A stretch of DNA of 64,000 nucleotides from Paludibaculum sp. (GCA_029973955.1 JARKQJ010000115.1:140128-204127), one strand, 5' to 3'. Numbered from the stretch's first letter, positions 17,378 to 26,229 are shown. The notes: generated by a model from the letters alone, not told the origin. Program-made: numbers and translations.

Positions 17378-18250
17378 ATGCAATTCACGCACGTATCGCT
17401 CGAGCAGATCCTGGGCGAGATTTCGGAACTCCCTGCCGGCTGGCTCGATGATTCGGGCCTCGAGGTGCTGCACGCAGTGCAAGTCGGCCTTGACCGGCTA
17501 CAAGAAACTGACCCTGCGCAAATCAGCCTGGATGTCGTCCGAGACTGCCTCCGGACCATTCCTCGTTTCCTGGACGTGTGCCGCCTGGTGATGAGTCTGA
17601 GCCAGGATGCGCTCACCACCGTCATCTCCGAACAACTGAACCAGCGCGGTCGTGCCCGCTGCACGTGGAAGCAACTCTCAGCCATGGCGAGCACAGACGC
17701 CGCTCTGCTTGCTGACCTGCTGGTCTCCGCGGGACTTCTGGACGAACTGATTCGGCATTTGAGACGAGAGTGGACGCTAAAGGACGTACTCGAGGACCGG
17801 TTCCGCCTCGGACGCGGGCGCGCCATCGCAGGAATCCAGCGTGGCGGTGCATTGGAGCGAAGTGTTCGCTCCATTCTGGAGTTGCCCCAGGAGGCGTCCG
17901 TGCCCTTCAGCGCCAACTGCAACTACACGGGCTTTCAGGGCCGTGCCGCTAAGTGCGATTTTGCTGTTCCCTCCAAGGATGGCCCGAAGATCGTCATCGA
18001 ATGTAAGGGGTTCGAAGCTACGGGCAGCAAACTGACGGACGTTCTTGGAGATGTGCGCAAGATTATTGAGGCCAAGGCTCCGCACACTTATTTCTTTCTG
18101 GTGACTGATGGACGCGGGTGGCATCGCAGATGCAGCGACCTTCAGAAGTTGGTCCAGTTCCACCAGGACGGCCAGATCGACATGATCTACACCAGCGCGA
18201 GGCTGGGCGAATTGGGTGCGGCCGTCCGGCAGATTCTCAGGCTCGAGTAG
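17378..18250 (+). CDS. Type II restriction endonuclease, DpnII-like PD-(D/E)XK
   Basis: This 290-residue protein begins one base after the methylase stop. The N-terminal 170 residues are helical. The nuclease core is at about 195-275: KCDFAVPSKDGPKIVIECKGF gives the D-x(n)-E-x-K active site (Asp in CDF, then ECK). It is followed by TGSKLTDVLGDVRK and TYFFLVTDGRGWHRR, which resemble the 'GSKL' and 'iTDG.GW' segments of DpnII-type enzymes. It would cut DNA at sites not protected by the adjacent methylase. The recognition sequence cannot be read from the sequence; GATC is a candidate only by family resemblance. No controller gene is present. Confidence 0.75.
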   Translation: MQFTHVSLEQILGEISELPAGWLDDSGLEVLHAVQVGLDRLQETDPAQISLDVVRDCLRTIPRFLDVCRLVMSLSQDALTTVISEQLNQRGRARCTWKQLSAMASTDAALLADLLVSAGLLDELIRHLRREWTLKDVLEDRFRLGRGRAIAGIQRGGALERSVRSILELPQEASVPFSANCNYTGFQGRAAKCDFAVPSKDGPKIVIECKGFEATGSKLTDVLGDVRKIIEAKAPHTYFFLVTDGRGWHRRCSDLQKLVQFHQDGQIDMIYTSARLGELGAAVRQILRLE

Positions 18251-18253
18251 TTG

Positions 18254-19372
18254 CTAGGCTTTCCGCTCCAGCAGCCACACACACTTCTCCAGCCGCGAGT
18301 CGCCCGTGCCGTCGTTCACGGAATACTGGAACCCGGACATGTAGCCGCGCAGCACGCGGCCTGACCATAGCGACGCTCCGGCGTGTACGCCGTCTTTGCG
18401 CAGCGCGTAGAAGTTGATGTCGAACTTCGCGAGCTTCGCCGCGTCGTTGTTGTAGTTGCGCGCGATCCGCTTCAGCACGTCGAGGCAGGCGTCCTTTGGG
18501 TCCATGCCGTGCCGCATGTTCTCCACGATCGAGTGTGCGCCGGCCACGCGGATGTTCTCTTCCCCGCGGCCGGTGGAGCCCGCCGCGCCCACTTCCTGAT
18601 CCACGTAGACACCGGCGCCAATGATGGGTGAGTCGCCCACGCGGCCGGGGATCTTCCACGCCATCCCGCTGGTCGTCGTGGTGCCGGACATCTCGCCCTT
18701 GGCATTCAGAGCCAGGCAGTTGATGGTGCCCGTGGTCGGGAAGTGCGCCACCTCAAAGGCCCAGGCGATCATCTCGTCGGACGCCTCGGGCCAGATCTGG
18801 CGCAGCGCCGCCGCCTGCTTCGCTGTGGGGGTGGGCGCGTCGAGTCCGTCGGTCCAATTATTGTTTCCCTCGCCGTCGCGCAGTGACTGCTTCCACGCCA
18901 TCCACGCCATGCGCGAGCGCTCCGTGAGCAGATTGATCTCGGGAATGCCCCAGGCCCGCGCGAAGCGCGTGGCGCCTTCCCCCACAATCATCACGTGGTC
19001 CGTCTGCTCCATCACCAGCTTCGCCAGCCGCGCCACGTTCTTGATGTTGCGGACGCTCGCCACCGAACCCGCACGGCGCGTGGGTCCGTGCATCACGCTG
19101 GCGTCGAGTTCCACGATGCCCTCTTCGTTCGGCAGCCCGCCGTAGCCGACGGAGGTGTCGTTAGGGTCGTCCTCCACCAGCGTCACGCCCTGCACCACGG
19201 CCTCCAGCGTGTCTCCGCCGGCCTTGAGCACGTCCATGGCCTTGGCGCAGGCCTTGGTGCCGTTGGCACTGGAAATCACGATGTTCTTGGGGCCGGCTTG
19301 CGCCGCTCGCGCGGCCACCGGTGCCGCTGCGGGCAAGACCGCGCTGGTCAGCAGCCAATCACGTCTGCGCAT
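18254..19372 (-). CDS. Glycosylasparaginase-type Ntn-hydrolase with Tat leader
   Basis: The start ATG at 19372 gives MRRRDWLLTSAVLPAAAPVA, a twin-arginine leader with an A-rich end; the open frame extends upstream but lacks sense. The 372-residue protein contains the autoprocessing region PTTGTINCLALNAKG followed by TTSGMAWK and GRVGDSPIIGAG, typical of N4-(beta-N-acetylglucosaminyl)-L-asparaginases. The nucleophile would be Thr216, freed by cleavage after Gly215; the human enzyme has Asp there and plant-type asparaginases have Gly. Mature enzymes release asparagine or GlcNAc-asparagine, here probably in the periplasm. Convergent to the restriction gene (3 bp apart). Confidence 0.85.
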   Translation of the reverse strand: MRRRDWLLTSAVLPAAAPVAARAAQAGPKNIVISSANGTKACAKAMDVLKAGGDTLEAVVQGVTLVEDDPNDTSVGYGGLPNEEGIVELDASVMHGPTRRAGSVASVRNIKNVARLAKLVMEQTDHVMIVGEGATRFARAWGIPEINLLTERSRMAWMAWKQSLRDGEGNNNWTDGLDAPTPTAKQAAALRQIWPEASDEMIAWAFEVAHFPTTGTINCLALNAKGEMSGTTTTSGMAWKIPGRVGDSPIIGAGVYVDQEVGAAGSTGRGEENIRVAGAHSIVENMRHGMDPKDACLDVLKRIARNYNNDAAKLAKFDINFYALRKDGVHAGASLWSGRVLRGYMSGFQYSVNDGTGDSRLEKCVWLLERKA

Positions 19373-19463
19373 AGTTGGGACACCCCCTCGGCGTTCGCTA
19401 CACTGAATATTCTGGGACTTGGCGCGGGGGCGGCGCAAGCCGTATTGGTCCAACGAGGAAACC

Positions 19464-20744
19464 ATGCAGGAAATCATTCAGCCGGCCAGCCGGCTTCAGG
19501 GCAGCATTCGGCTGCCGGGCGATAAGTCGATCTCTCACCGCTATGCCATGCTTGCCTCGGTCGCCGAGGGCGTGAGCACCATTGGTAACTACTCTTCCGG
19601 CGCCGATTGTCATTCCACGCTCGGCTGCGTGCGCACGCTGGGTATTCCGGTGGAGATCGAAGGCCGCGAAGTGAAGGTCCATGGCCGCGGCCTGCGCGGC
19701 TACACCGCGCCCACGCAGGATCTCGACGCCGGCAATTCCGGCTCGACCATTCGCATGCTCTCCGGACTGCTGGCCGGCCAGAATTTCGTCAGCCGCCTCG
19801 CCGGCGATGAGAGCCTTTCGCGCCGCCCCATGCAGCGCATCATGAAACCGCTCGCTGAGATGGGCGCGACCATCGTCGCCCGCGACGGCAAGTTTCCACC
19901 CATCGAAATCCACGGTACTGCCCTCCGGCCGCTTGACTATGAGATGCCCGTGGCCAGTGCCCAGGTGAAGAGCTGCGTTTTGCTCGCCGGGCTCCTCGCC
20001 GAAGGCCGCACCAAGGTCCATGAGCCCGCCAAGACGCGTGATCACACGGAAGTCGCATTGCGCGAATTCGGCGCGGAAGTGGACTCCGGCGCCGGCTGGG
20101 CCAGTGTCCAGGGCCCCGCTCGTCTCGAAGCTCGCGAACTCACGGTGCCCGGCGACCTCAGCTCCGCCGCTTTCTTTCTTGTCGCGGCCGGCCTGCTGCC
20201 CGGTTCCGAACTCATCCTCGAAGGCGTCGGGCTCAACCCGACCCGCGCGGCGCTCATCGACTTTCTGGTGGCTGCCGGCGTTCAAGTCTCCATCCTCGAT
20301 ATCCAGATGCGGCACGGCGAGCCCGTCGGCGATCTCCGCGTCCGCGGTTCCCGCCTCAAGGGCGGAGTGGTCGAGAAGGGCCTGGCTGCCGCCTTGATCG
20401 ACGAGATTCCAGTGCTGGCCATCCTCGGCGCGGCCAGTGAAGAAGGCCTCCTCGTGAAGGACGCCGCCGAGCTGCGGATCAAGGAGACCGACAGGATCGA
20501 GACCGTCGCCCGCAACCTGCGCAACATGGGTGTCGAAATCGAGACTGCCGACGACGGTTTCCGCATTCCCGGGAAGCAGAAGTTCCACGGAGCCACTGTC
20601 GACAGCCACGGCGATCATCGCATTGCCATGGCATTTGCCGTGGCCGCCCTCGCCGCGGACGGTCCCGTCGCTATCGAAGGATCGGAGGCCGCGTCAGTTT
20701 CTTTCCCTGAGTTTTGGAGTACACTTCGTGGTGTTGCGGGGTGA
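19464..20744 (+). CDS. aroA: 5-enolpyruvylshikimate-3-phosphate synthase
   Basis: The ATG at 19464 is chosen because ACGAGGA lies 3-9 bases upstream and the homologous N-terminus begins there. The 426-residue protein has LPGDKSISHR (about residues 16-25), AGNSGSTIRML (about 92-102), SAQVKSCVLLAGL and a C-terminal KETDRI plus DSHGDHRIAMA. This is the sixth shikimate-pathway step: shikimate-3-phosphate plus PEP gives EPSP. The PEP/glyphosate loop reads GNSGSTIR as in Bacillus-type enzymes, not GNAGTAMR of the E. coli type. No other aro gene is adjacent. The next gene overlaps or lies within 11 bp. Confidence 0.95.
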   Translation: MQEIIQPASRLQGSIRLPGDKSISHRYAMLASVAEGVSTIGNYSSGADCHSTLGCVRTLGIPVEIEGREVKVHGRGLRGYTAPTQDLDAGNSGSTIRMLSGLLAGQNFVSRLAGDESLSRRPMQRIMKPLAEMGATIVARDGKFPPIEIHGTALRPLDYEMPVASAQVKSCVLLAGLLAEGRTKVHEPAKTRDHTEVALREFGAEVDSGAGWASVQGPARLEARELTVPGDLSSAAFFLVAAGLLPGSELILEGVGLNPTRAALIDFLVAAGVQVSILDIQMRHGEPVGDLRVRGSRLKGGVVEKGLAAALIDEIPVLAILGAASEEGLLVKDAAELRIKETDRIETVARNLRNMGVEIETADDGFRIPGKQKFHGATVDSHGDHRIAMAFAVAALAADGPVAIEGSEAASVSFPEFWSTLRGVAG

Positions 20745-21429
20745 GCCTACTATCGTGAGCGAGGGGAACCTACCAGAAGATGGACAGCAGGCCAGCGATC
20801 TGACGCTGCCTGGCCTGGTCCACGATCTCAACAACGTCTTCGAAACCATCTCCGAGGCCGCCGAAGTGATCGGCTCGGACCCTCGCTGGACAGAAATCGC
20901 CGGAGCCATCCAGCGCAGCGTGGGCCATGGCCGCCGCATCGTCGGCTGCTATGCCGGCCAGAGCCGGGTGGGCCCCGAACTGGACGGCATTGTCGAACGT
21001 GCCGCCACGTTTCTGCAGGACTTTCTGACGCACATGACCGGCGGTAAGGTGCGCGTGATCCGCCGGATTGGCGACGGCCTCCGGGTGCAGGGCGCACCCA
21101 ACGATTGGGAGCGTGTCTTCATGAATCTCTTCCTGAACGCCGCGCAGGCCATGAAAGAAGACGGCGGGGGAGAGATCACAGTGGATGCCCGCCCGGATGA
21201 CGATTCTGTCGTGGTCCAGGTGGCCGATACCGGTCCTGGCATTCCGGACGCGATTCTCGCCAAGATTTTCCGCCCGCGTTTTTCCACCAAGTCCAAGCAG
21301 GCCGGCCTTGGCCTCCATATCGTCTACACGATTGTGAAGGACAACGGCGGGACAGTGAAGGCGGCCAATCGGGAAGTGGGCAATGGCGCGGTATTCACCA
21401 TCCGCGCTCCAGCCGTGGCGGGGGATTGA
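20728..21429 (+). CDS. Minimal soluble histidine kinase (no sensor domain)
   Basis: The start is uncertain. The GTG at 20728 has GGAG 8 bases upstream and overlaps aroA by 17 bp; a GTG at 20755 would start 10 bp after aroA. The product is about 225-235 residues and consists only of a kinase core. LVHDLNNVFETI carries the phosphoacceptor His in an H-D-x-N-N motif. MNLFLNAAQAM is the N-box, VADTGPGIP is G1 and GLGLHIVYTIV is G2. No transmembrane segment, PAS or GAF domain is present. A signal must come from a partner protein. A degenerate hybrid kinase gene converges from the right (8 bp gap). No response regulator is adjacent apart from that hybrid. Confidence 0.8.
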   Translation: MVLRGEPTIVSEGNLPEDGQQASDLTLPGLVHDLNNVFETISEAAEVIGSDPRWTEIAGAIQRSVGHGRRIVGCYAGQSRVGPELDGIVERAATFLQDFLTHMTGGKVRVIRRIGDGLRVQGAPNDWERVFMNLFLNAAQAMKEDGGGEITVDARPDDDSVVVQVADTGPGIPDAILAKIFRPRFSTKSKQAGLGLHIVYTIVKDNGGTVKAANREVGNGAVFTIRAPAVAGD

Positions 21430-21437
21430 GTAGCAGG

Positions 21438-22880
21438 TCAGGCTGCGAAGTTCTTCTCGAAGACTGTCACTAAACCTGCCACTCCGGCGGCCTTGGAGAC
21501 ATACTCCTGGGCCAGGCCGCCCAGCAGCCGCAGCGCTTCCGCCTCCGGCGCCGCGCTCCAGGCAACCACGCGCACGCCGATGCGCAGGTCCGGCAGCCGG
21601 GCCAGCAAAGGGCCACTCGTGCACGCGGGATCCACCACCACGGCGTCCAGCACCGCCCCGATCTGGTTCAAGACTTCCAGCGCCTCACCGGCGGAGGAGG
21701 CTTCAAAGATCACACAGCCCGCCTGGCGCAGATGCCTGTGAGCCGCCCGGCGCGAATCGTCGTCGGCGTCCAGGATCAACACCGTGGCGGAACGCACCGG
21801 CCGGTCCGGCGAAGTGCCGGTTTCTACGGCGGGCAGCGACAGACGGAAAACGACAACTTCTCCCCGCTCGAATTGGACAGTCCCGCTATGAATCCGCGCG
21901 ATCGCCTGCACCGCGGCCAATCCCGATTCACGGGCGGCCGCGTTCATGAAGGACCCGGCATCGGCGATTCGAACTTGCGGCGCATCCGTGGATGCGGGCA
22001 CCAAGTCTCCCACTTCCAGGGAGACGCGCCCACCGCTGGCTGACGTGCGGATGGTCACCTCCCCTCCGCGCTCGCCCAAACCATCGCTTGCTTCAATCGC
22101 CAGGGCGACCGCGGCTTGCCTCAAGCCGGCGGGGTCGCCGTTCACCAGCGGCAAGCCCGGCTGCAGCTCATAGATAAGGCGGCAGTTGCGGGAAACCGCA
22201 ACCCGCAGTAGTTCCCTCGATTCATCCAGCAGGGCTGAAAGACTCAGCGGTTGCAGAGTGGAAGAGCCCAATCTTGAACGCGCAAAGGCCTGGATTTGCG
22301 CCGTCAGCGCCGAAGCTTTTGTCGCCGCGGTCCGGATCTGTTCCAGACTCCGCCGCGTTGCTGGATCCAGGGTCGCCGAGAAGAGCGCCAGCTCTGCATT
22401 CCCTTGTACGGCCGCGATCAGGTTGTTGTAGTCGTGGGCGGCCCGGGCCACCATCCCGGCCAGGATCTTCTGGGCGGAAGCTTTCATCAGCCGCTCATCC
22501 TGATGCGCCGCGGCCCGCTCCCCCTCCATCCGGATCGCGCTCCTCACCAGAATCTGCAACCGCAGCGCCAACTCCGGCGTCTGGCAAGGGGAGGGGAGGT
22601 AGTCATCGGCTCCTGCGTCCAACACAGTTTGAATCAGGCTCCACTCCGCCATGGGACCGTGGGCCAGAATGGGCAGCGGCTTATCGCTGGACCGGCGCAC
22701 CGCCTCCACTACCGCCGTGGAACGAGCCCAATCCTCGTCCAGGCAGACGAGAACAACGTGTTCATTCTGGATGGGACACGCCGGGTGACTGGTGGTTTCG
22801 ACGAAAAAGCCGGCCGCCTGCAGTTCCATCTGCAAACGGTCATTCGAGGTGCTGCCAGATTGCACCAGCAGGAGATTCAT
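21438..22880 (-). CDS. Hybrid REC-kinase-REC protein with degenerate ATPase domain
   Basis: This 480-residue protein has an N-terminal receiver-like domain (about 1-115, containing VLVCLDED and DAGADDYLPSP). A dimerisation domain follows with AARAAHDYNNLIAAVQGNAE (H-D-x-N-N-x phosphoacceptor). The next region should be HATPase: the expected N-box Asn is replaced (ALAIEASDGL instead of 'N.v.NA.DA'), and the G1 box reads LEVGDLVPAS with no DxGxG. A C-terminal receiver (about 365-480) has LILDADDDSR and an acceptor Asp in VVVDPACT. ATP binding is thus doubtful. The protein may act as a phosphotransfer or scaffold partner of the minimal kinase encoded head-on at 20728-21429. Confidence 0.75.
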   Translation of the reverse strand: MNLLLVQSGSTSNDRLQMELQAAGFFVETTSHPACPIQNEHVVLVCLDEDWARSTAVVEAVRRSSDKPLPILAHGPMAEWSLIQTVLDAGADDYLPSPCQTPELALRLQILVRSAIRMEGERAAAHQDERLMKASAQKILAGMVARAAHDYNNLIAAVQGNAELALFSATLDPATRRSLEQIRTAATKASALTAQIQAFARSRLGSSTLQPLSLSALLDESRELLRVAVSRNCRLIYELQPGLPLVNGDPAGLRQAAVALAIEASDGLGERGGEVTIRTSASGGRVSLEVGDLVPASTDAPQVRIADAGSFMNAAARESGLAAVQAIARIHSGTVQFERGEVVVFRLSLPAVETGTSPDRPVRSATVLILDADDDSRRAAHRHLRQAGCVIFEASSAGEALEVLNQIGAVLDAVVVDPACTSGPLLARLPDLRIGVRVVAWSAAPEAEALRLLGGLAQEYVSKAAGVAGLVTVFEKNFAA

Positions 22881-22960
22881 TCACGCGTCCCAGCTATCCT
22901 CATGGGAGCTGCAAGCGAGGCTACTCCCTGCATCCGCAGTTTACACTACTGAAACGGCTT

Positions 22961-23827
22961 ATGCGTCAGTCCTTCCTTGTTTTGCTCTCCGTCCTTGTTC
23001 CGGGACACTGCGTCCGGGCTTCTCAAATCCCTGACGACGCACAGGAGATTGTCCGGCAAAGTGTTGAAAAAGATCGCTTTAACTCAACACGAGCAAAAGA
23101 CTACACCTACGTCCAGCGGAACGAAACCCGCGAACTCAATGCGCAGGGCAAAGTCACCAAGGTAGAATCTTCCTCCTTCGACGTCATCATTTTGGGTGGC
23201 CGCCCGTACCGGCGGCAAATCGCCGCCAACGATCAGCCGCTCTCCCCGGACAAGGCGCGCAAAGCGCAGGAGAATTTCGATCGGGAAGTGGAAAAGCGCG
23301 CCCGCGAGAGCGAGCAGGAAAAGAAGAAGCGCGCCTCGGACGAGGAGAAACAACGCCAGGAGGGACGGGCCTTTTTGGCCGGGATTCCGGAAGCCTTCCA
23401 GTTCACCCTCGTTGGTGAAGAGAGCGTGGATGGCCACCCGGCCTGGGTCATCGACGCCGTGCCGAAGCCCGGATGGAAGGGCAAGGCGAAGCGCTGGGAG
23501 ATCCTGACCAAGTTCAAGGGCCGTCTCTGGATCGACAAGCATGACTACCAATGGGTGAAAGTGGAGGCCCAGACCATCGCTCCCGTCTCCTTCGGATGGG
23601 TTCTTGCCAAGCTCCAACCCGGCGCCCGGCTCAGCTTTGAACAGAAGCGGGTGAACGATGAAGTCTGGCTGCCGGTGCGTGCCTTCACCCGCCTGGAGGC
23701 GCGGCTGGCCCTTTTCAAGAACATGCGCGCGGAGATGGATGTCTCCTGGAAGGACTACCGGAAGTTCCAGGCGGATTCCCGAGTGCTGAGCGCCGAAGAA
23801 GATCATCACGGTAAGTCAAACCACTGA
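22961..23827 (+). CDS. Hypothetical secreted protein
   Basis: This is a 288-residue protein from the ATG at 22961, chosen because MRQSFLVLLSVLVPGHCVRAS is a good signal peptide while upstream frame residues are not. The mature part opens with DDAQEIVRQSVEKDRFNSTRAKDYTYVQRNE. A highly charged stretch (about 100-140, rich in K/E/R) follows, then beta-rich segments (HPAWVIDAVPK, GRLWIDKHDYQWVKVEAQ). The overall design, an N-terminal helix followed by an antiparallel sheet with 'G.lWid..dy...k.e', recalls LolA-like outer-membrane lipoprotein-sorting folds common in Acidobacteriota. The function is unknown. It is divergent from the hybrid kinase gene (80 bp). Confidence 0.65.
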   Translation: MRQSFLVLLSVLVPGHCVRASQIPDDAQEIVRQSVEKDRFNSTRAKDYTYVQRNETRELNAQGKVTKVESSSFDVIILGGRPYRRQIAANDQPLSPDKARKAQENFDREVEKRARESEQEKKKRASDEEKQRQEGRAFLAGIPEAFQFTLVGEESVDGHPAWVIDAVPKPGWKGKAKRWEILTKFKGRLWIDKHDYQWVKVEAQTIAPVSFGWVLAKLQPGARLSFEQKRVNDEVWLPVRAFTRLEARLALFKNMRAEMDVSWKDYRKFQADSRVLSAEEDHHGKSNH

Positions 23828-23891
23828 TGTATGCATAGGGCGTTTCCCTGATTCAGCCCTCAGTAACTTAATCCAGGCCTAAGGTTCTGGC

Positions 23892-25136
23892 GTGCTTCCG
23901 CCGATGAATGACGGAGTGGGACCTGCGCACCGCGGTTCCATCGGCTGCATCATGGCACGCGAACTACAGAGCGCTCCAGGCTGGCTGACCACTTTGGTTG
24001 CCGGCTGGCAGGCCCGCCGGATCGGCGATCCGGTGGCGCGGCTCCGTTTCCTGCGGAAGAGCGTCGGCGACCGGCGTGTCTGGGATGTAGAGCGGTTGGC
24101 GCGCCAGGAGTGGAGGCGGCGCAAGGTGGTATGGGCGGCGGTAGGATGTGGTCTGCTGCTGCTTCCGGCCGGCGCCTGGAGGGGGAGCGGCGCCCTTTGG
24201 GATCGCGCGCCCGTCCTCACCGTGCAGGCCAGCGAGCGCGATGTCAGAAGCATCCCGAACGTCTGGCTGATTGAGCAGACGAAGGAGCGCGAGGAATACT
24301 CCAACGGGCTCCGCATCGAACGGCGCTATGAGACCAGCCTGGAGCCACGGCAATACGTCGTCTTTCAGCGCGGCCGGGAGGAGCGCGGGCCATCCGCCGC
24401 GCGGACGGCGCCCGCCGGCATCGTCTTTCATTCCACCGAAAGCGCGCAGACTGAGTTCCAGCCGGACCAGACTCGCCGCATGCGCATCATCGGCGCTGCG
24501 TTGCTCGAGTTCGTCCGCCAGGAACGGGCCTACCACTACGTCGTGGATCGCTTCGGCCGGGTGTGGCGCATCGTTCAGGAAAGTGACTCCGCCAACCACG
24601 CCGGCCACTCCGTTTGGGCCGACGGCGACACCACCTATCTCAATCTCAACCGCAGCTTCCTGGGCGTCTCAGTGGAGGGTCTGACCGACCCGGGCGCGGG
24701 CCCGTCTCAGGTAACCCCCGCGCAGGTACATGCCCTGCGCGTTCTCACCGAGATGCTGCGCTCCAAGTACCGGATTTCCGCGCAGAACTGCGTCACACAC
24801 GCCCAGGTTTCAGTGAATCCAGGCAACATGCAGGCCGGCTATCACTACGACTGGGCGGTTGGTTTCCCTTATGTACAGGTGGGTCTGCCCGATAACTATG
24901 CGGCTGCCCTGCCCAGCATTTGGCTGTTCGGATTCAGCTACGACCCCTCGTTAGTCAACGCGACGGGCGAACCGTTCTGGAGAGGGCTGGTGCTCGGCGA
25001 GGAGCAGTTGCGTCAGAACGCGACCGCTCACGGCCTGAGCCTAGAGACCTATCGGAGCCTGCTGGTGAAACGCTACCGGCAGATTCTGTCCACCGTATTG
25101 ACAAACAACGTGAAGACAAAGGAGAGAGAAGGATGA
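23892..25136 (+). CDS. Membrane-anchored N-acetylmuramoyl-L-alanine amidase (Amidase_2)
   Basis: This is a 414-residue protein from GTG 23892 (AAGG lies 8 bases upstream); ATGs at 23904 and 23952 are alternatives. The N-terminal 75 residues are basic and cytoplasmic. One membrane segment (about 79-96, VVWAAVGCGLLLLPAGAW) is followed by a periplasmic amidase_2/PGRP-like domain. GIVFHSTES supplies a zinc His, and YHYVVDRFGRVWRIV and NHAGHS follow. THAQVSVNPGNM supplies further zinc ligands. Such enzymes cut the amide bond between MurNAc and the peptide stem. Its stop overlaps the ATG of the actin-fold gene by 4 bases, so the two are translated together. The large cytoplasmic N-terminus could bind that partner. 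Confidence 0.85.
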   Translation: MLPPMNDGVGPAHRGSIGCIMARELQSAPGWLTTLVAGWQARRIGDPVARLRFLRKSVGDRRVWDVERLARQEWRRRKVVWAAVGCGLLLLPAGAWRGSGALWDRAPVLTVQASERDVRSIPNVWLIEQTKEREEYSNGLRIERRYETSLEPRQYVVFQRGREERGPSAARTAPAGIVFHSTESAQTEFQPDQTRRMRIIGAALLEFVRQERAYHYVVDRFGRVWRIVQESDSANHAGHSVWADGDTTYLNLNRSFLGVSVEGLTDPGAGPSQVTPAQVHALRVLTEMLRSKYRISAQNCVTHAQVSVNPGNMQAGYHYDWAVGFPYVQVGLPDNYAAALPSIWLFGFSYDPSLVNATGEPFWRGLVLGEEQLRQNATAHGLSLETYRSLLVKRYRQILSTVLTNNVKTKEREG

Positions 25137-26140
25137 CGACCGAGAAGAAGATCGCAGAGGTGGTCGGCCTGGATGTTGGCACCAGCCGGATCGTCGGCGC
25201 GGTGAAATGTGGGTCGGAGGATGCGATTGTCGATTCTCAGCTCAATGCATTCGTCTCGCTGCCGCACACGAAACTGACCGGACAGAGCCTGGAGCGCGAA
25301 GGAATTCCCCACCACGTCAGCGGCGATCAAATCGTCGTCTTCGGGAACGAAAGTGCGCGGATGGCGGATCTGCTCGGCCGTGAAATCCGTCGCCCGATGA
25401 CGCGCGGCATGCTGAACTCGCAAGAAGCGGAGAGCCATCAGCAGATCGAGGCGATCATCCGGGCCGTCCTCGGCGAGTACACCGCCAGTGAGACCAAGGT
25501 CTGCTTCAGCGTTCCGGCTCCTCCCTTGGGCGGTGAGGACGGCCTGACCTACCACGAAGCCACGCTCCGCCAGATTCTGGAGCAGCTCGGCTACAAGGAC
25601 ATCCGCTCCGTGAACGAAGGCGTTGCCGTCATCTACAGTGAACTCGAAGAATCGAACTTCACAGGCATCGGCGTGAGTTGCGGCGGCGGGCTCTGCAATG
25701 TCGCGGTCGCTTACATGTCCGTGCCGGTGGTCACCTTCAGCGTGGCCAAGGGCGGCGATTTCATCGATTCCGGCGCCGCCAGCGTCACCGGAGAGCTTGT
25801 CAACCGCGTCCGCATCCTCAAGGAAGAGTCCTTCCACTTCAATGGCCACTTCTCGGACAAGGTGCAGCAGGCGCTAACCGTCTACTACGACGACATGATC
25901 AGCGCCATCGTTCAAGGGTTGCGCGACTCTTTCGGAACCAGCAAGAGCGTTCCCAAGTTTGGCCGTGCCTTGCCCCTGGTTCTCAGCGGCGGCGGCGTCC
26001 TGCCTGAAGGCTTCCGCGACCGTTTCGAGAAAGCCCTGAAGACGGTCAGTCTGCCCGTGCAGATCTCAGAGGTCCGCCTGGCCCGTCAGCCGCTGGAGGC
26101 CACAGCTCGCGGCGCCCTCATGGCGGCCTTGAGCGAGTAG
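25133..26140 (+). CDS. Actin/Hsp70-fold protein coupled to the amidase
   Basis: The ATG at 25133 has AGGAGAGAGAAGG directly upstream and overlaps the amidase stop (ATGA). The 335-residue protein has the actin-fold nucleotide motifs. Phosphate-1 is GLDVGTSRIVGAV (12-24). The connect-1-like EGVAVIYSE (162-170) and a phosphate-2 region GIGVSCGGGLCNVAVAY (178-194) follow. The adenosine motif is LVLSGGGVLPEGF (283-294 region). In phosphate-2 the usual D-x-G-G-G-T-x-D is changed to S-C-G-G-G-L-C-N, so nucleotide hydrolysis may differ. Size and motifs resemble bacterial actin-like proteins (MamK/ParM/FtsA class) without a FtsA 1C domain. It could localise or control the membrane amidase. A terminator follows at 26197. 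Confidence 0.75.
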   Translation: MTTEKKIAEVVGLDVGTSRIVGAVKCGSEDAIVDSQLNAFVSLPHTKLTGQSLEREGIPHHVSGDQIVVFGNESARMADLLGREIRRPMTRGMLNSQEAESHQQIEAIIRAVLGEYTASETKVCFSVPAPPLGGEDGLTYHEATLRQILEQLGYKDIRSVNEGVAVIYSELEESNFTGIGVSCGGGLCNVAVAYMSVPVVTFSVAKGGDFIDSGAASVTGELVNRVRILKEESFHFNGHFSDKVQQALTVYYDDMISAIVQGLRDSFGTSKSVPKFGRALPLVLSGGGVLPEGFRDRFEKALKTVSLPVQISEVRLARQPLEATARGALMAALSE

Positions 26141-26196
26141 TTCATTCAACCATCGATTTCTTCAATTGGAGCGTACCTTCTTCGCTCACTCAAATT

Positions 26197-26229
26197 GCGG
26201 GCAGTCCAACCAGACTGCCCGCCTTTTTT
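26197..26229 (+). terminator. Rho-independent terminator after the amidase/actin-like unit
   Basis: A perfect 10-bp stem (26197-26206 pairs with 26213-26222), GC-rich with a 6-base loop, is followed after one C by six T residues at 26224-26229. It lies 57 bp after the stop of the actin-fold gene. The T tract overlaps the TAA of the convergent helicase gene (26228-26230), so transcripts from both sides meet here. Confidence 0.9.
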
